NCBI RefSeq assembly: GCF_003096355.1
Contig: NZ_QEKI01000005.1
Coordinates: 62,001-126,000 of the forward strand
From: Pontibacter virosus
GTDB taxonomy: Bacteria > Bacteroidota > Bacteroidia > Cytophagales > Hymenobacteraceae
Direction: 5' to 3'
DNA length: 64,000 bases
This document shows positions 25,316-33,897 of this stretch, piece after piece. The notes below the pieces were generated by a model. It saw only the letters and a program-made list of their open reading frames with translations, was not told where the DNA came from and made no database searches. The position numbers and the translations under genes are program-made. Positions within the stretch are counted from its first letter, which is position 1, and every line of letters begins with the position of its first letter.

Positions 25316-26077
25316 ATGGGCTTGAATAGTAAAATAAAATCTTTAATTTTTGCATGTTGTAGCGTGGTTACCATCGCTGCACTTGCAGGGTTCGCTTCCT
25401 CTCGCCAAAATGAAAAAAAGTGTGAGAAAGTGTCAATAACAATTGATAATGAGTACAATAATTACTTTATTGGGGAAGAGGAAGTAAGAGACCTTTTAAC
25501 CCGGGAGGGAGAGCGAAAACTGGAAGGTTTGCCCAACCAGCAGATCGACCTCAAGAACCTGGAGAAGCGCATTGAAGCGCACAGCTTTGTGAAAGAGGCA
25601 GAGGTGTTCAAAGCATTGGACGGCAACATACAAGTAAGCATAAAGCAAAACAGGCCTATAGCTAGAATTATACGACCAGATCAGGATGTCTACATCGACG
25701 CAGAGGGTAATATGCTGCCCCTTTCCGAAAGATACACCGCTCGTGTCATACCTATTACGAAGACCCAGTCCAGCAGACCGTTCGGCCGGGATTTCTTTCA
25801 GGACTCTACAGGCCAGGCCTATCTTTCCTTGCTGCGTTTCATTGAAACCGATCAGTTTTGGAAAGCCCAGTTAGCCCAGATGCATATCGATGAGAAGGGC
25901 CGAATATCTTTCCTGCCACAGGTAGGGGAGCACACCATTGAGTTTGGAAAACCGGACGAAGCGGAACAGAAATTTAAGAAGTTGATGGTCTTTTATAAAG
26001 AAGTACTACCCGTGATGGGCTGGGATAAATATAAGAGAGTCAATGTGGAATACGAAGATCAGATAATTTGTGAATAA
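25316..26077 (+). CDS. ftsQ: FtsQ/DivIB-type cell division protein
   Basis: 253 residues: one N-terminal membrane helix (SLIFACCSVVTIAALAGFA), then a periplasmic POTRA-like region (VSITIDNEYNNYFIGEEEVRDLL, EKRIEAHSFVKEAEVFKALDGNIQVSIKQNRPIARI) and the FtsQ domain. It links divisome scaffold proteins to the septal synthases. It lies one base after murC, in the expected place before ftsA. Confidence 0.88.
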   Translation: MGLNSKIKSLIFACCSVVTIAALAGFASSRQNEKKCEKVSITIDNEYNNYFIGEEEVRDLLTREGERKLEGLPNQQIDLKNLEKRIEAHSFVKEAEVFKALDGNIQVSIKQNRPIARIIRPDQDVYIDAEGNMLPLSERYTARVIPITKTQSSRPFGRDFFQDSTGQAYLSLLRFIETDQFWKAQLAQMHIDEKGRISFLPQVGEHTIEFGKPDEAEQKFKKLMVFYKEVLPVMGWDKYKRVNVEYEDQIICE

Positions 26078-26089
26078 CATATACAGCAT

Positions 26090-27382
26090 ATGCAGAACGA
26101 CAAAATTGTAGTAGGCTTGGACATCGGCACAACCAAAGTTTGCGCACTTGTTGGTCGGAAGAATGAGTATGGAAAGCTGGAAATTCTTGGGATGGGCAAA
26201 GCCATCTCGGAAGGGGTGGTGCGCGGTATTGTCAGCAATATCGACAAAACTGTGGAGGCGATCAGGAAAGCAGTTCAGCAGGCCGAAGATCAGGCGAGCA
26301 TCAACATCAAGGTAGTGAACGTGGGCATTGCCGGCCAGCACATCAAGAGCCTGCAGCACAATGGCAGCATCACGCGTCAGATGACCGACGATGAGATTAC
26401 GGTGGACGATGTGAATCGTCTGACAAACGACATGTACCGCTTGGTGACTCCTCCTGGCAGCGAGATCATCCACGTGATGCCGCAGGAGTACAAGGTGGAC
26501 TATGAAGAAGGGATTACTGATCCGGTAGGTATGTCGGGTGTGCGTCTGGAGGGCAACTTCCACATCATCACCGCACAATCCAACGCGATCAGCAACATCA
26601 ACAAATGCATTGCCCGTGCCGGACTGGAAATTGACAACCTGATCCTGGAGCCGCTTGCCTCAAGCATGTCGGTGCTCAGCGATGAGGAGAAGGAAGCAGG
26701 CGTGGCACTGGTGGACATTGGCGGCGGTACGACTGATCTTGCTATCTTCAAAGACAATATTATCCGCCATACGGCAGTTCTTCCTTTCGGTGGTAATATC
26801 ATCACGTCTGACATCAAACAGGGCTGCATGGTGATGCAGAACCAGGCGGAGCAGCTGAAAGTGAAGTTTGGCAAGGCGATTGCTGACGAGGCTTCCGATA
26901 ACGAGATCGTTTCCATACCTGGCCTGCGTGATCGTACGCCAAAGGAAATCTCTTTGAAGAACCTGGCCTATATCATTGAGGCGAGAATGGAAGAGATCGT
27001 AGAGCTGATCTACTCAGAGATTGTTCGCTCAGGGTATAGCAACAGCCTGGCGGCAGGTATCGTGATCACAGGTGGCGGCGCTCAGCTCCAGAACCTGGTG
27101 CAGTTGGTAGAGTACATCACCGGCATGGATACCCGCATTGGCTACCCGAACGAGCACCTGGGCAAGTCGAAGATCGATGCGGTGAAGAGCCCGATGCACG
27201 CAACAGGCGTTGGCCTGGTGCTGGCCGGCTATCAGTCGCTTGACCAGCGCGAGGAGAAGCATGTGGAAGTGCAGCAACAGGAAGTATACAATAAAGTAGT
27301 AACCAAAACTGCCAACAAAGAAGGCAGCAGCAAGAGATTGCTCGACAGACTCAAAGGACTTTTGTCGGACGATATCGATTAG
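26090..27382 (+). CDS. ftsA: Cell division protein FtsA
   Basis: 430 residues of the actin/Hsp70 ATPase fold: phosphate-1 loop VVGLDIGTTKVCALVG, SHS2-type 1C domain, phosphate-2 ALVDIGGGTTDLAIF and adenosine motif AAGIVITGGGAQLQ. The C-terminus ends in a basic amphipathic helix (KRLLDRLKGLL), the membrane anchor. It tethers FtsZ filaments to the membrane. An acidic/Gln linker (EEKHVEVQQQEVYNKV) precedes the anchor. Confidence 0.97.
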   Translation: MQNDKIVVGLDIGTTKVCALVGRKNEYGKLEILGMGKAISEGVVRGIVSNIDKTVEAIRKAVQQAEDQASINIKVVNVGIAGQHIKSLQHNGSITRQMTDDEITVDDVNRLTNDMYRLVTPPGSEIIHVMPQEYKVDYEEGITDPVGMSGVRLEGNFHIITAQSNAISNINKCIARAGLEIDNLILEPLASSMSVLSDEEKEAGVALVDIGGGTTDLAIFKDNIIRHTAVLPFGGNIITSDIKQGCMVMQNQAEQLKVKFGKAIADEASDNEIVSIPGLRDRTPKEISLKNLAYIIEARMEEIVELIYSEIVRSGYSNSLAAGIVITGGGAQLQNLVQLVEYITGMDTRIGYPNEHLGKSKIDAVKSPMHATGVGLVLAGYQSLDQREEKHVEVQQQEVYNKVVTKTANKEGSSKRLLDRLKGLLSDDID

Positions 27383-27428
27383 TTAGAAGCATAATTATTA
27401 GAAACCCATAATAGCAGGAGATTTTAGC

Positions 27429-29042
27429 ATGACATCAATGTACAGTTTTGACCTGCCGGCAAGCGGCAAGTCCATCATCAAGGTGATTGGCGTCGGAGGT
27501 GGAGGCAGCAACGCGGTGAACTTCATGTACGGCCAAGGTATCAAGGACGTAGAGTTTGTGATTTGCAACACGGATATGCAGGCCTTGAAAAGCAGCAGTG
27601 TGCCCAACAGACTCCAGATTGGCCTGAACCTGACTGAAGGTCTGGGAGCCGGAGCCAACCCTGAAAAAGGAAAGCACGCCGCCCTCGAAAGCAAGGAAGA
27701 AATACGTGAGCTACTCAGCAACGATACTAAAATGGTGTTTATCACAGCCGGTATGGGCGGTGGTACTGGTACTGGTGCGGCTCCTGTTATTGCTAAAGTT
27801 GCGAAAGAACTGGGTATCTTAACGGTAGGTATCGTAACGGCACCATTTGCTTTCGAAGGCAGAAAGAAAAAGATCGCCGCTGAAAACGGTATCAAAGAAC
27901 TGAGCGAAAACTGCGACACGATACTCGTTATCCTCAATGACAAGCTGCGTGAGATGTTCGGTAACCTGGCGATCCGTGAGGCTTTCGCGAAGGCCGACAA
28001 CGTGCTGACCACAGCCGCTAAATCTATTGCTGAAATCATTACCGTTACAGCCGAGATCAACGTCGACTTCGAAGACGTGAAAACGGTTATGAAAGATTCT
28101 GGAGCTGCAGTGATGGGTTCTGCAACGACAGAAGGCGAGGGGCGTGCGCTCCGAGCTGCTGAAGAGGCGCTTTCTTCTCCATTGCTAAACAACACCGATA
28201 TTCACGGTGCTCAGAAAATCCTTCTTTCTATTATGTCTGGTGACCAGGCTGAACTGGAAATGGATGAGTTGACTGAGATCACTGAATACATCCAGGACAA
28301 AGCCGGCCAGGAGGCAGAGGTAATTTTTGGTCACGGTATCGACTCTTCGCTGGGTCAGAGCATCCGCGTGACGGTAATCGCCACTGGTTTCGCCAGCACT
28401 GCTGAAGCGATCATCGAGCCAAAAAAAACAGTCTTTGACCTGGAGAGCCAAAAAAAAATTGAGGTAGCTGAGCCAGCCAAGCCGGAGCAGCCTAAAATGG
28501 TGAACTTCGTGCCTGAGCCTGTGGTAGCGCCTGTCGCTACACCTCAGCCGCCGCAGCCTGTGCAGCAGCAGTTCGAGATTCGCCGTCCGATGGTGGAGCA
28601 GCCGCAACAACCTGTTCAGCCACAGGCCCCGCAGCAACAGCAGTACCAGCAGCCACAGGCGCCTCAGCCACAGCAGCCAGCACAGCAACCGCAGCGTCGC
28701 GTTTTTAACCTGGAGGGCTCTGCTACACAGGAGTTCGGCAACGGATCTGGTGCGCAGCAGCAGGAAGACTATGCGACTCGGGAAGCCAAGCGCGTGGAAG
28801 CTGAGCGTGAGCTGATGAGGCAAAAAGCCATTGAGCGCCGTGAGCGCCTGAAAATGCTGAGCACTGATATGACGACGAGCGAAGCGATGAAAGAAAAAAT
28901 GGATGTGCCGGCTTACCTGCGCCGCAACGTGGCTCTGGATTCAGTGGCGCACTCTTCCGAGCGCAACATATCCCGTTTCAACCTGAACGATGACAACGAG
29001 ATACTGGGCGACAACCGTTTCCTGCATGACAATGTAGACTAA
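27429..29042 (+). CDS. ftsZ: Tubulin-like cell division GTPase FtsZ
   Basis: 537 residues. The GTP-binding tubulin signature GMGGGTGTGAAPVIAKVAKE, the N-terminal GVGGGGSNAVN and the T7 region in NVDFEDVKTVMKDSG are intact. After the core (about residue 330) comes a long Pro/Gln-rich linker (about 365-440) and a conserved tail with DVPAYLRR, the bacteroidotal version of the peptide that binds FtsA, then a further 35 residues. It forms the Z ring. The GCAGGAG ribosome-binding-like stretch and 46-bp gap from ftsA suggest some independent expression. Confidence 0.97.
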   Translation: MTSMYSFDLPASGKSIIKVIGVGGGGSNAVNFMYGQGIKDVEFVICNTDMQALKSSSVPNRLQIGLNLTEGLGAGANPEKGKHAALESKEEIRELLSNDTKMVFITAGMGGGTGTGAAPVIAKVAKELGILTVGIVTAPFAFEGRKKKIAAENGIKELSENCDTILVILNDKLREMFGNLAIREAFAKADNVLTTAAKSIAEIITVTAEINVDFEDVKTVMKDSGAAVMGSATTEGEGRALRAAEEALSSPLLNNTDIHGAQKILLSIMSGDQAELEMDELTEITEYIQDKAGQEAEVIFGHGIDSSLGQSIRVTVIATGFASTAEAIIEPKKTVFDLESQKKIEVAEPAKPEQPKMVNFVPEPVVAPVATPQPPQPVQQQFEIRRPMVEQPQQPVQPQAPQQQQYQQPQAPQPQQPAQQPQRRVFNLEGSATQEFGNGSGAQQQEDYATREAKRVEAERELMRQKAIERRERLKMLSTDMTTSEAMKEKMDVPAYLRRNVALDSVAHSSERNISRFNLNDDNEILGDNRFLHDNVD

Positions 29043-29068
29043 TCATTTATCCTGTTTTCTAATAATGT

Positions 29069-29097
29069 AAAGAGCCCGCAACTATTGCGGGCTCTTT
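29069..29097 (+). terminator. Strong terminator ending the dcw cluster
   Basis: A perfect 13-bp stem (AAAGAGCCCGCAA with TTGCGGGCTCTTT) and a 3-nt loop, followed by TTTTG, 27 bp after the ftsZ stop. Confidence 0.9.
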
Positions 29098-29484
29098 TGC
29101 TTTAGACCTTACTTGTTCAATACCTATACCTGCATCCTTAAAATACCTAGCCTTCACAAAAAATCATAATTTTCTAACCTGTGCTTCCACAGCTTGACTA
29201 GAATAGGCTTGAAACCACAATAGTAGGTATAAGCAGAAGTATCAGGAGCTTTACAGCATGCAGGTATATGCTAGATGCAGGCAGTCGCAAGGCCTTAAGT
29301 ATAGTCCAGAGAGCCAGGTTTGCGATTAGAAGCAGGGTATAGCCGAATTATAAATAGGACTGGAGCCTTGTCATTGCCAGTCCATACCTTGTAAACCAGC
29401 GTAACAACAACTGCCAGATTAACCAGTACTACGAGTAAAAGATGGTAGTGCATTTGTAGCTCAATATTAGGTATAGCTATGCAC
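29098..29484. other. Gene-poor spacer with repeated AGGTATAG motifs
   Basis: About 390 bases after the ftsZ terminator. AGGTATA or its complement occurs repeatedly (for example 29469-29476). The only possible gene is a 52-codon membrane ORF on the minus strand, listed separately. No RNA gene or promoter pattern is evident. Confidence 0.5.
29295..29453 (-). CDS. Possible small single-helix membrane protein
   Basis: From an ATG at 29453 the frame gives 52 residues with one strongly hydrophobic segment (LLLVVLVNLAVVVTLVYKVW) and a basic tail. Small proteins of this form are common in Bacteroidota, but no family is recognised and the surrounding spacer has no supporting promoter. It may be spurious. 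Confidence 0.25.
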   Translation of the reverse strand: MHYHLLLVVLVNLAVVVTLVYKVWTGNDKAPVLFIIRLYPASNRKPGSLDYT

Positions 29485-30009
29485 TTAGAAATGGATAAAC
29501 TGATCAATCTGCTGATTCAGTAACTCCAGGTATAGCTCGTTTGTGATGGCAGTACCATCAAAATTTTTCTCGATCTGGGCGAGTCGGGGCTTAAGTGCCA
29601 ACACGTGCATCCCCAGGTAATTAAAGATATCCGTCAGGTGACTCATGGCCAGACCGCTGCCTTGTACGCCAGAAGACAAACCTACCAGGGCCGCCTTCTT
29701 GTTGCGAAAAGTGTTCGGATAGGAGAGGCCGTCTATAAAAGCCTTCAGCACGCCAGGGAAAGATCCGTTGTATTCTGGTACGATGAACACAAACTTTTCT
29801 GAATCACCAATAACAGCGCTTAGTTCATTAAAGGTCTGGTTTGTGCCTATGTTGTCGTAGAGAGCGGTAGTCGTAAAGTCGGCGGGGAGGTCGGCCAGGT
29901 CCAGTATCTGGCTTTCTATCCGGCGTTCATCCAACAGTCTGGCATATAGGTTAGCTACGGCTCTGGAGTTGGAGGATGGTCTGTTTGTGCCCGTTATAAT
30001 GGTGATCAT
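29485..30009 (-). CDS. NAD(P)H-dependent FMN reductase family flavoprotein
   Basis: 174 residues with a flavodoxin-like fold: phosphate-binding loop ITGTNRPSSNSRAVANLY at the N-terminus and the family motif VPEYNGSFPGVLKAFIDGL near residue 80, then KKAALVGLSSGVQGSGLAMSHL. Members reduce FMN, quinones, azo compounds or chromate with NAD(P)H in the cytoplasm; the physiological substrate is not evident. It stands alone between the dcw terminator and the sdh operon, on the minus strand. Confidence 0.88.
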   Translation of the reverse strand: MITIITGTNRPSSNSRAVANLYARLLDERRIESQILDLADLPADFTTTALYDNIGTNQTFNELSAVIGDSEKFVFIVPEYNGSFPGVLKAFIDGLSYPNTFRNKKAALVGLSSGVQGSGLAMSHLTDIFNYLGMHVLALKPRLAQIEKNFDGTAITNELYLELLNQQIDQFIHF

Positions 30010-30103
30010 GGTTGGATGTAGGTGTTTTCGTATAAACAGCCGCCAGTTGCTACTGTTTGCAAGTTGATGTGGATATCAGAATAATTGTGCGAATATAAAA
30101 GCA

Positions 30104-30134
30104 AAAGGCGAGAACAGTTTCCTGTCTCGCCTTT
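30104..30134 (-). terminator. Terminator after sdhB
   Basis: AAAGGCGAGaACAG / TTTC / CTGTCTCGCCTTT: a 13-bp stem with one bulged base. On the minus strand it is followed by TTTTGC, ending the sdhCAB transcript 24 bp after the stop codon. Confidence 0.75.
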
Positions 30135-30157
30135 AAAGCTTAGTAGAATCAGGTTAA

Positions 30158-30940
30158 CTATACGTTGTCGGAGGTAGCCTTTGCGCCCAGGTACTCACGG
30201 TTCATCATGGCAATGTTATCCAGCGAAATGCCTACAGGGCACTCAGCAGCACAAGCACCTATGTTAGAGCAGGCACCAAAGCCTTCCACGTCCATCTGAG
30301 CCACCATGTTCTCAACGCGTGTTTTAGCTTCTACTTTGCCCTGAGGCAGCATGGCCAGCTGCGATACCTTCGCGCTCACGAACAGCATGGCAGAGGCGTT
30401 TTTGCAAGCCGCTACGCAAGCGCCACAACCAATACAGGTAGCTGCGTCAAACGCCTTGTCAGCGATTGTCTTAGGTATAGCAATCTCGTTTGCGTCTGGC
30501 ACGCCGCCTGTGTTCACAGACACGTAACCACCCGCCTGTTGAATGCGGTCAAAGGCAGAACGGTCTACGATCAGGTCTTTGTGTACCGGGAATGCGGCCG
30601 CTCTCCAAGGTTCGATCGTGATGGTATCGCCGTGGTTGAAGTGACGCATGTGCAACTGGCACGTGGTGGTGCCACGCTCCGGACCGTGTGCACGGCCGTT
30701 GATGAACAAGCTGCACATACCGCATATACCTTCTCGGCAGTCGTGGTCGAAGGCAACAGGCTCCTGACCTGCTACCAGTAGTTCTTCGTTCAGCACGTCC
30801 AGCATCTCCAGGAAAGACATATCCGGGGATATGTTCTTAAGTGGGTAGGTTACCAGCTGACCTGCAGAGTTTTTATCTTTTTGGCGCCAAATCTTCAATG
30901 TGAGGTCCATTGGTTTAGCATTTGGATTACTTCCAGCCAT
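30158..30940 (-). CDS. sdhB: Succinate dehydrogenase/fumarate reductase iron-sulfur subunit
   Basis: 260 residues. The N-terminal 2Fe-2S ferredoxin cysteines lie in [20 protein letters not shown] and TTCQLHM; the 4Fe-4S and 3Fe-4S cysteines in [18 protein letters not shown] and [15 protein letters not shown]. It passes electrons from the flavoprotein to the membrane subunit. Third gene of sdhCAB. A 93-bp AT-rich spacer separates it from sdhA. Confidence 0.97.
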   Translation of the reverse strand: MAGSNPNAKPMDLTLKIWRQKDKNSAGQLVTYPLKNISPDMSFLEMLDVLNEELLVAGQEPVAFDHDCREGICGMCSLFINGRAHGPERGTTTCQLHMRHFNHGDTITIEPWRAAAFPVHKDLIVDRSAFDRIQQAGGYVSVNTGGVPDANEIAIPKTIADKAFDAATCIGCGACVAACKNASAMLFVSAKVSQLAMLPQGKVEAKTRVENMVAQMDVEGFGACSNIGACAAECPVGISLDNIAMMNREYLGAKATSDNV

Positions 30941-30949
30941 TTCTTTATC

Positions 30950-31033
30950 AATTACGAATTAAGAATCATGAATTAAGAATTTCTAATTGCCCTTTGCTAG
31001 GCCTATTACTCATTCCTAATTATTAATTAATCA
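30950..31033. repeat. AT-rich repeat spacer between sdhA and sdhB
   Basis: Contains AATTACGAATTAAGAAT and ATGAATTAAGAATT as imperfect direct repeats, then ATTATTAATTAATCATTAC ending at the sdhA stop codon. It resembles other AT-rich stop-adjacent repeats in the window (37086, 41629, 42741), though the unit differs. Confidence 0.45.
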
Positions 31034-32968
31034 TTACTTGTAGCTACGTTGCGTCAGCTTCACGTTTTCGAACTTCAGCTCTTCCTTATGCAGGATCGGC
31101 TGCCCGCTGGTGCCGGCATACTCCCAGGCTGCCACATAGGCAAAGTTCTCATCGTCACGCAGGGCTTCGTTCTCCGGCGTCTGGTATTCCTCGCGGAAGT
31201 GACCGCCACAAGACTCGTTTCTGTGCAGAGCGTCGTCTACCATCAGCTCGCCCAGTTCCAGGAAGTCAGCCACGCGGTGCGCTTTCTCCAGTGTCTGGTT
31301 TAGTTCTTCGTTAACACCCGTCACTTTCACGTTCTGCCAGAACTCGTCGCGCAGCTTGCGGATTTCCTGCTTGGCAAACTGAAGGCCTTCAGCATTACGG
31401 GCCATACCGCAATAGTCCCACATGATCAGTCCAAGCGCCTTGTGGAAGTCATCCACCGTGCGGTTTCCTTTAATAGAAAGAAGACGGTCTGTCGTGGCTT
31501 TCACGTTCTGCTCAGCTTCTTTAAAGGCAGGGTGGTCTACGCTCACTTTATCGTAAGGCGTTTGCGCCAGGTAGTCACCGATCGTGTAAGGTATCACAAA
31601 GTAGCCGTCTGCCAGACCCTGCATCAGTGCCGAAGCACCGAGGCGGTTAGCACCGTGGTCAGAGAAGTTACACTCGCCCGTTGCGTACAGACCCGGTATG
31701 TTGGTCATCAGGTTGTAATCTACCCACAGGCCACCCATTGTATAGTGTACGGCAGGGTAGATGCGCATTGGCTTTTCGTACGGGTTCTCATCCGTGATCT
31801 TGGCATACATCTCGAACAGGTTACCATACTTGGCTGCGATCGCAGGCTGGCCTTCACGCTTGATGGCGTCAGCGAAGTCCAGGTATACGGCCAGGCCAGA
31901 AGAACCCACGCCACGTCCCTCGTCACACATCAGTTTCGCGTTACGCGAAGCCACGTCGCGTGGCACCAGGTTACCGAAAGCAGGATACTTACGCTCCAGG
32001 TAGTAGTCGCGGTCTTCTTCTTTTATGTCGTTCACCGAAATCTCACCCTTGCGCAGACGCTGGGCAATTTCAACCGTTTTAGGTACCCACACACGTCCGT
32101 CGTTACGCAGCGATTCTGACATCAGCGTCAGTTTGGACTGGTACTCTCCGGATACTGGTATACAGGTAGGGTGAATCTGGGTGAAGCAAGGGTTGGCGAA
32201 CAAAGCACCTTTCTTGTGCGCTCTCCAGGCTGCTGTAGCGTTAGAGCCCATTGCGTTGGTAGAAAGGAAGAATACGTTGCCATAACCGCCTGTTGCCAGC
32301 ACCACAGCGTGTGCGCTGTGCGATTCCACTTTACCTGTGATCAGGTTACGTACCACGATACCGCGGGCTTTGCCGTCCACCATGACCAGGTCCAGCATTT
32401 CGGTGCGTGGGAACATCTTCACCTTACCGTAGGCAATCTGACGGTTCAGGGCAGAGTATGCACCCAGCAACAACTGCTGTCCGGTTTGGCCACGGGCGTA
32501 GAACGTACGCGATACCTGCGCACCACCGAATGAACGGTTGGCCAGCAATCCGCCGTATTCACGGGCGAAAGGAACACCCTGCGCCACGCACTGGTCAATG
32601 ATGTCAACTGACACCTGCGCCAGGCGATACACGTTAGCCTCACGTGCGCGGTAGTCACCACCTTTAATGGTGTCGTAGAACAGACGGAAGATCGAGTCGC
32701 CGTCGTTTTGGTAGTTTTTAGCGGCGTTGATACCACCCTGTGCAGCGATCGAGTGCGCACGGCGTGGGGAGTCCTGGAAACAGAACGCCTTCACGTTATA
32801 GCCCAGTTCGCCGAGTGTGGCAGCGGCAGAAGCACCGGCAAGGCCAGTACCTACTACAATAATGTCGTATTTGCGTTTATTGGCTGGGTTCACCAGCTTC
32901 ACATTGAATTTATGCTTGTCCCACTTCTCAGCCAAAGGCCCTTCGGGGATTCTTGAATCTAATATCAT
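31034..32968 (-). CDS. sdhA: Succinate dehydrogenase/fumarate reductase flavoprotein subunit
   Basis: 644 residues. FAD-binding [20 protein letters not shown], the covalent-flavin region with [22 protein letters not shown], the active-site stretch [20 protein letters not shown] and the [12 protein letters not shown] segment are all present. It oxidises succinate to fumarate in the cytoplasm. The length and the three-gene C-A-B order are those of the Bacteroidota/epsilonproteobacterial type-B complex with a single cytochrome b subunit. Confidence 0.97.
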   Translation of the reverse strand: MILDSRIPEGPLAEKWDKHKFNVKLVNPANKRKYDIIVVGTGLAGASAAATLGELGYNVKAFCFQDSPRRAHSIAAQGGINAAKNYQNDGDSIFRLFYDTIKGGDYRAREANVYRLAQVSVDIIDQCVAQGVPFAREYGGLLANRSFGGAQVSRTFYARGQTGQQLLLGAYSALNRQIAYGKVKMFPRTEMLDLVMVDGKARGIVVRNLITGKVESHSAHAVVLATGGYGNVFFLSTNAMGSNATAAWRAHKKGALFANPCFTQIHPTCIPVSGEYQSKLTLMSESLRNDGRVWVPKTVEIAQRLRKGEISVNDIKEEDRDYYLERKYPAFGNLVPRDVASRNAKLMCDEGRGVGSSGLAVYLDFADAIKREGQPAIAAKYGNLFEMYAKITDENPYEKPMRIYPAVHYTMGGLWVDYNLMTNIPGLYATGECNFSDHGANRLGASALMQGLADGYFVIPYTIGDYLAQTPYDKVSVDHPAFKEAEQNVKATTDRLLSIKGNRTVDDFHKALGLIMWDYCGMARNAEGLQFAKQEIRKLRDEFWQNVKVTGVNEELNQTLEKAHRVADFLELGELMVDDALHRNESCGGHFREEYQTPENEALRDDENFAYVAAWEYAGTSGQPILHKEELKFENVKLTQRSYK

Positions 32969-32988
32969 AGTAACTTTACTAGCTTAAA

Positions 32989-33669
32989 TTACATGTTAAC
33001 GAAGAAAAAGAAGTAGAGCGGAATAATCGCGAAACCCAGGCTGATGAGGACAGAGAAAGCAACGCCAAACGTCTTGATGAACGGCGTGTATTTTCTGTGC
33101 GTAAGGCCAAGCGACTGGAAAGCACTCTGAAAACCATGGATCAGGTGGAAAGCCAAAGCGACCATCGAGATAACATAGAGGGCTACGTAGATCGGGTTCT
33201 TAAACGCATAGGCCACTTCACTGTACAGGTTCAAATACTCCTTATTCGGAACACCCTCTAACTCACCAAAGCGAGCCGGCACAAAGAAATTCCATAAGTG
33301 TACGAGCAGGAAAATAAGGATAATAGTGCCCAGCAGACCCATGTTACGTGAAGACCAGTTAGAGTTTTCCTGAGGGTGATTCTCTGCGTAACCGACAGGG
33401 CGCGCGGCCTTGTTGCGGCGGGTCAGCACAATGGCGTCGTAGATGTGGAACAAGAATCCGAGTACCAGCACTATTTCCATTGTACGGATAACCGGATTGT
33501 TAGCCATAAAATGGGAGTAGGTATTAAAGGCATCGCCACCGTCCTGGTAGAAGAGCGTGAGGTTACCTACCAGGTGCACCACCAGGAAAGAGCACAGGAA
33601 AAGACCTGTGATAGACATGATGAGTTTGCGGCCGATTGTACTGGAAAACGTTTTAGTAAACCAATTCAT
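32989..33669 (-). CDS. sdhC: Succinate dehydrogenase cytochrome b subunit (type B, di-haem)
   Basis: 226 residues with five hydrophobic helices. Haem-ligand histidines appear in FLVVHLVGNLTLF, FHIYDAIV, LVHLWNFF and FHLIHGFQSAF. It anchors the complex in the inner membrane and reduces menaquinone. First gene of the operon, 20 bp before sdhA. Confidence 0.93.
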   Translation of the reverse strand: MNWFTKTFSSTIGRKLIMSITGLFLCSFLVVHLVGNLTLFYQDGGDAFNTYSHFMANNPVIRTMEIVLVLGFLFHIYDAIVLTRRNKAARPVGYAENHPQENSNWSSRNMGLLGTIILIFLLVHLWNFFVPARFGELEGVPNKEYLNLYSEVAYAFKNPIYVALYVISMVALAFHLIHGFQSAFQSLGLTHRKYTPFIKTFGVAFSVLISLGFAIIPLYFFFFVNM

Positions 33670-33712
33670 CTGTATTTGTTAGAAGGTTAAGTAATGAATG
33701 CTTTTTAATGCC

Positions 33713-33744
33713 CAAAGGTACAAGCGGAGCCTGTATAAAACAAT
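33713..33744 (-). promoter_or_regulatory. Promoter of sdhCAB
   Basis: On the minus strand ATTG (33741-33744), a 20-bp spacer, then TACCTTTG (33713-33720), a full match to TAnnTTTG, 44 bp before the sdhC start. Confidence 0.65.
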
Positions 33745-33897
33745 TAAATAGCATATTTTGAATCAATCTAAATTGCAATGCGTAGGACTGAAAACCATAT
33801 ATTATAAACCTACTTTTCTCGCTTTTGTTGATAATAAAAAGGTAAAAATTCAGTTTTCATTTTACCTTTGTTCAGCGCCAAATCTAACTCTACGCTT

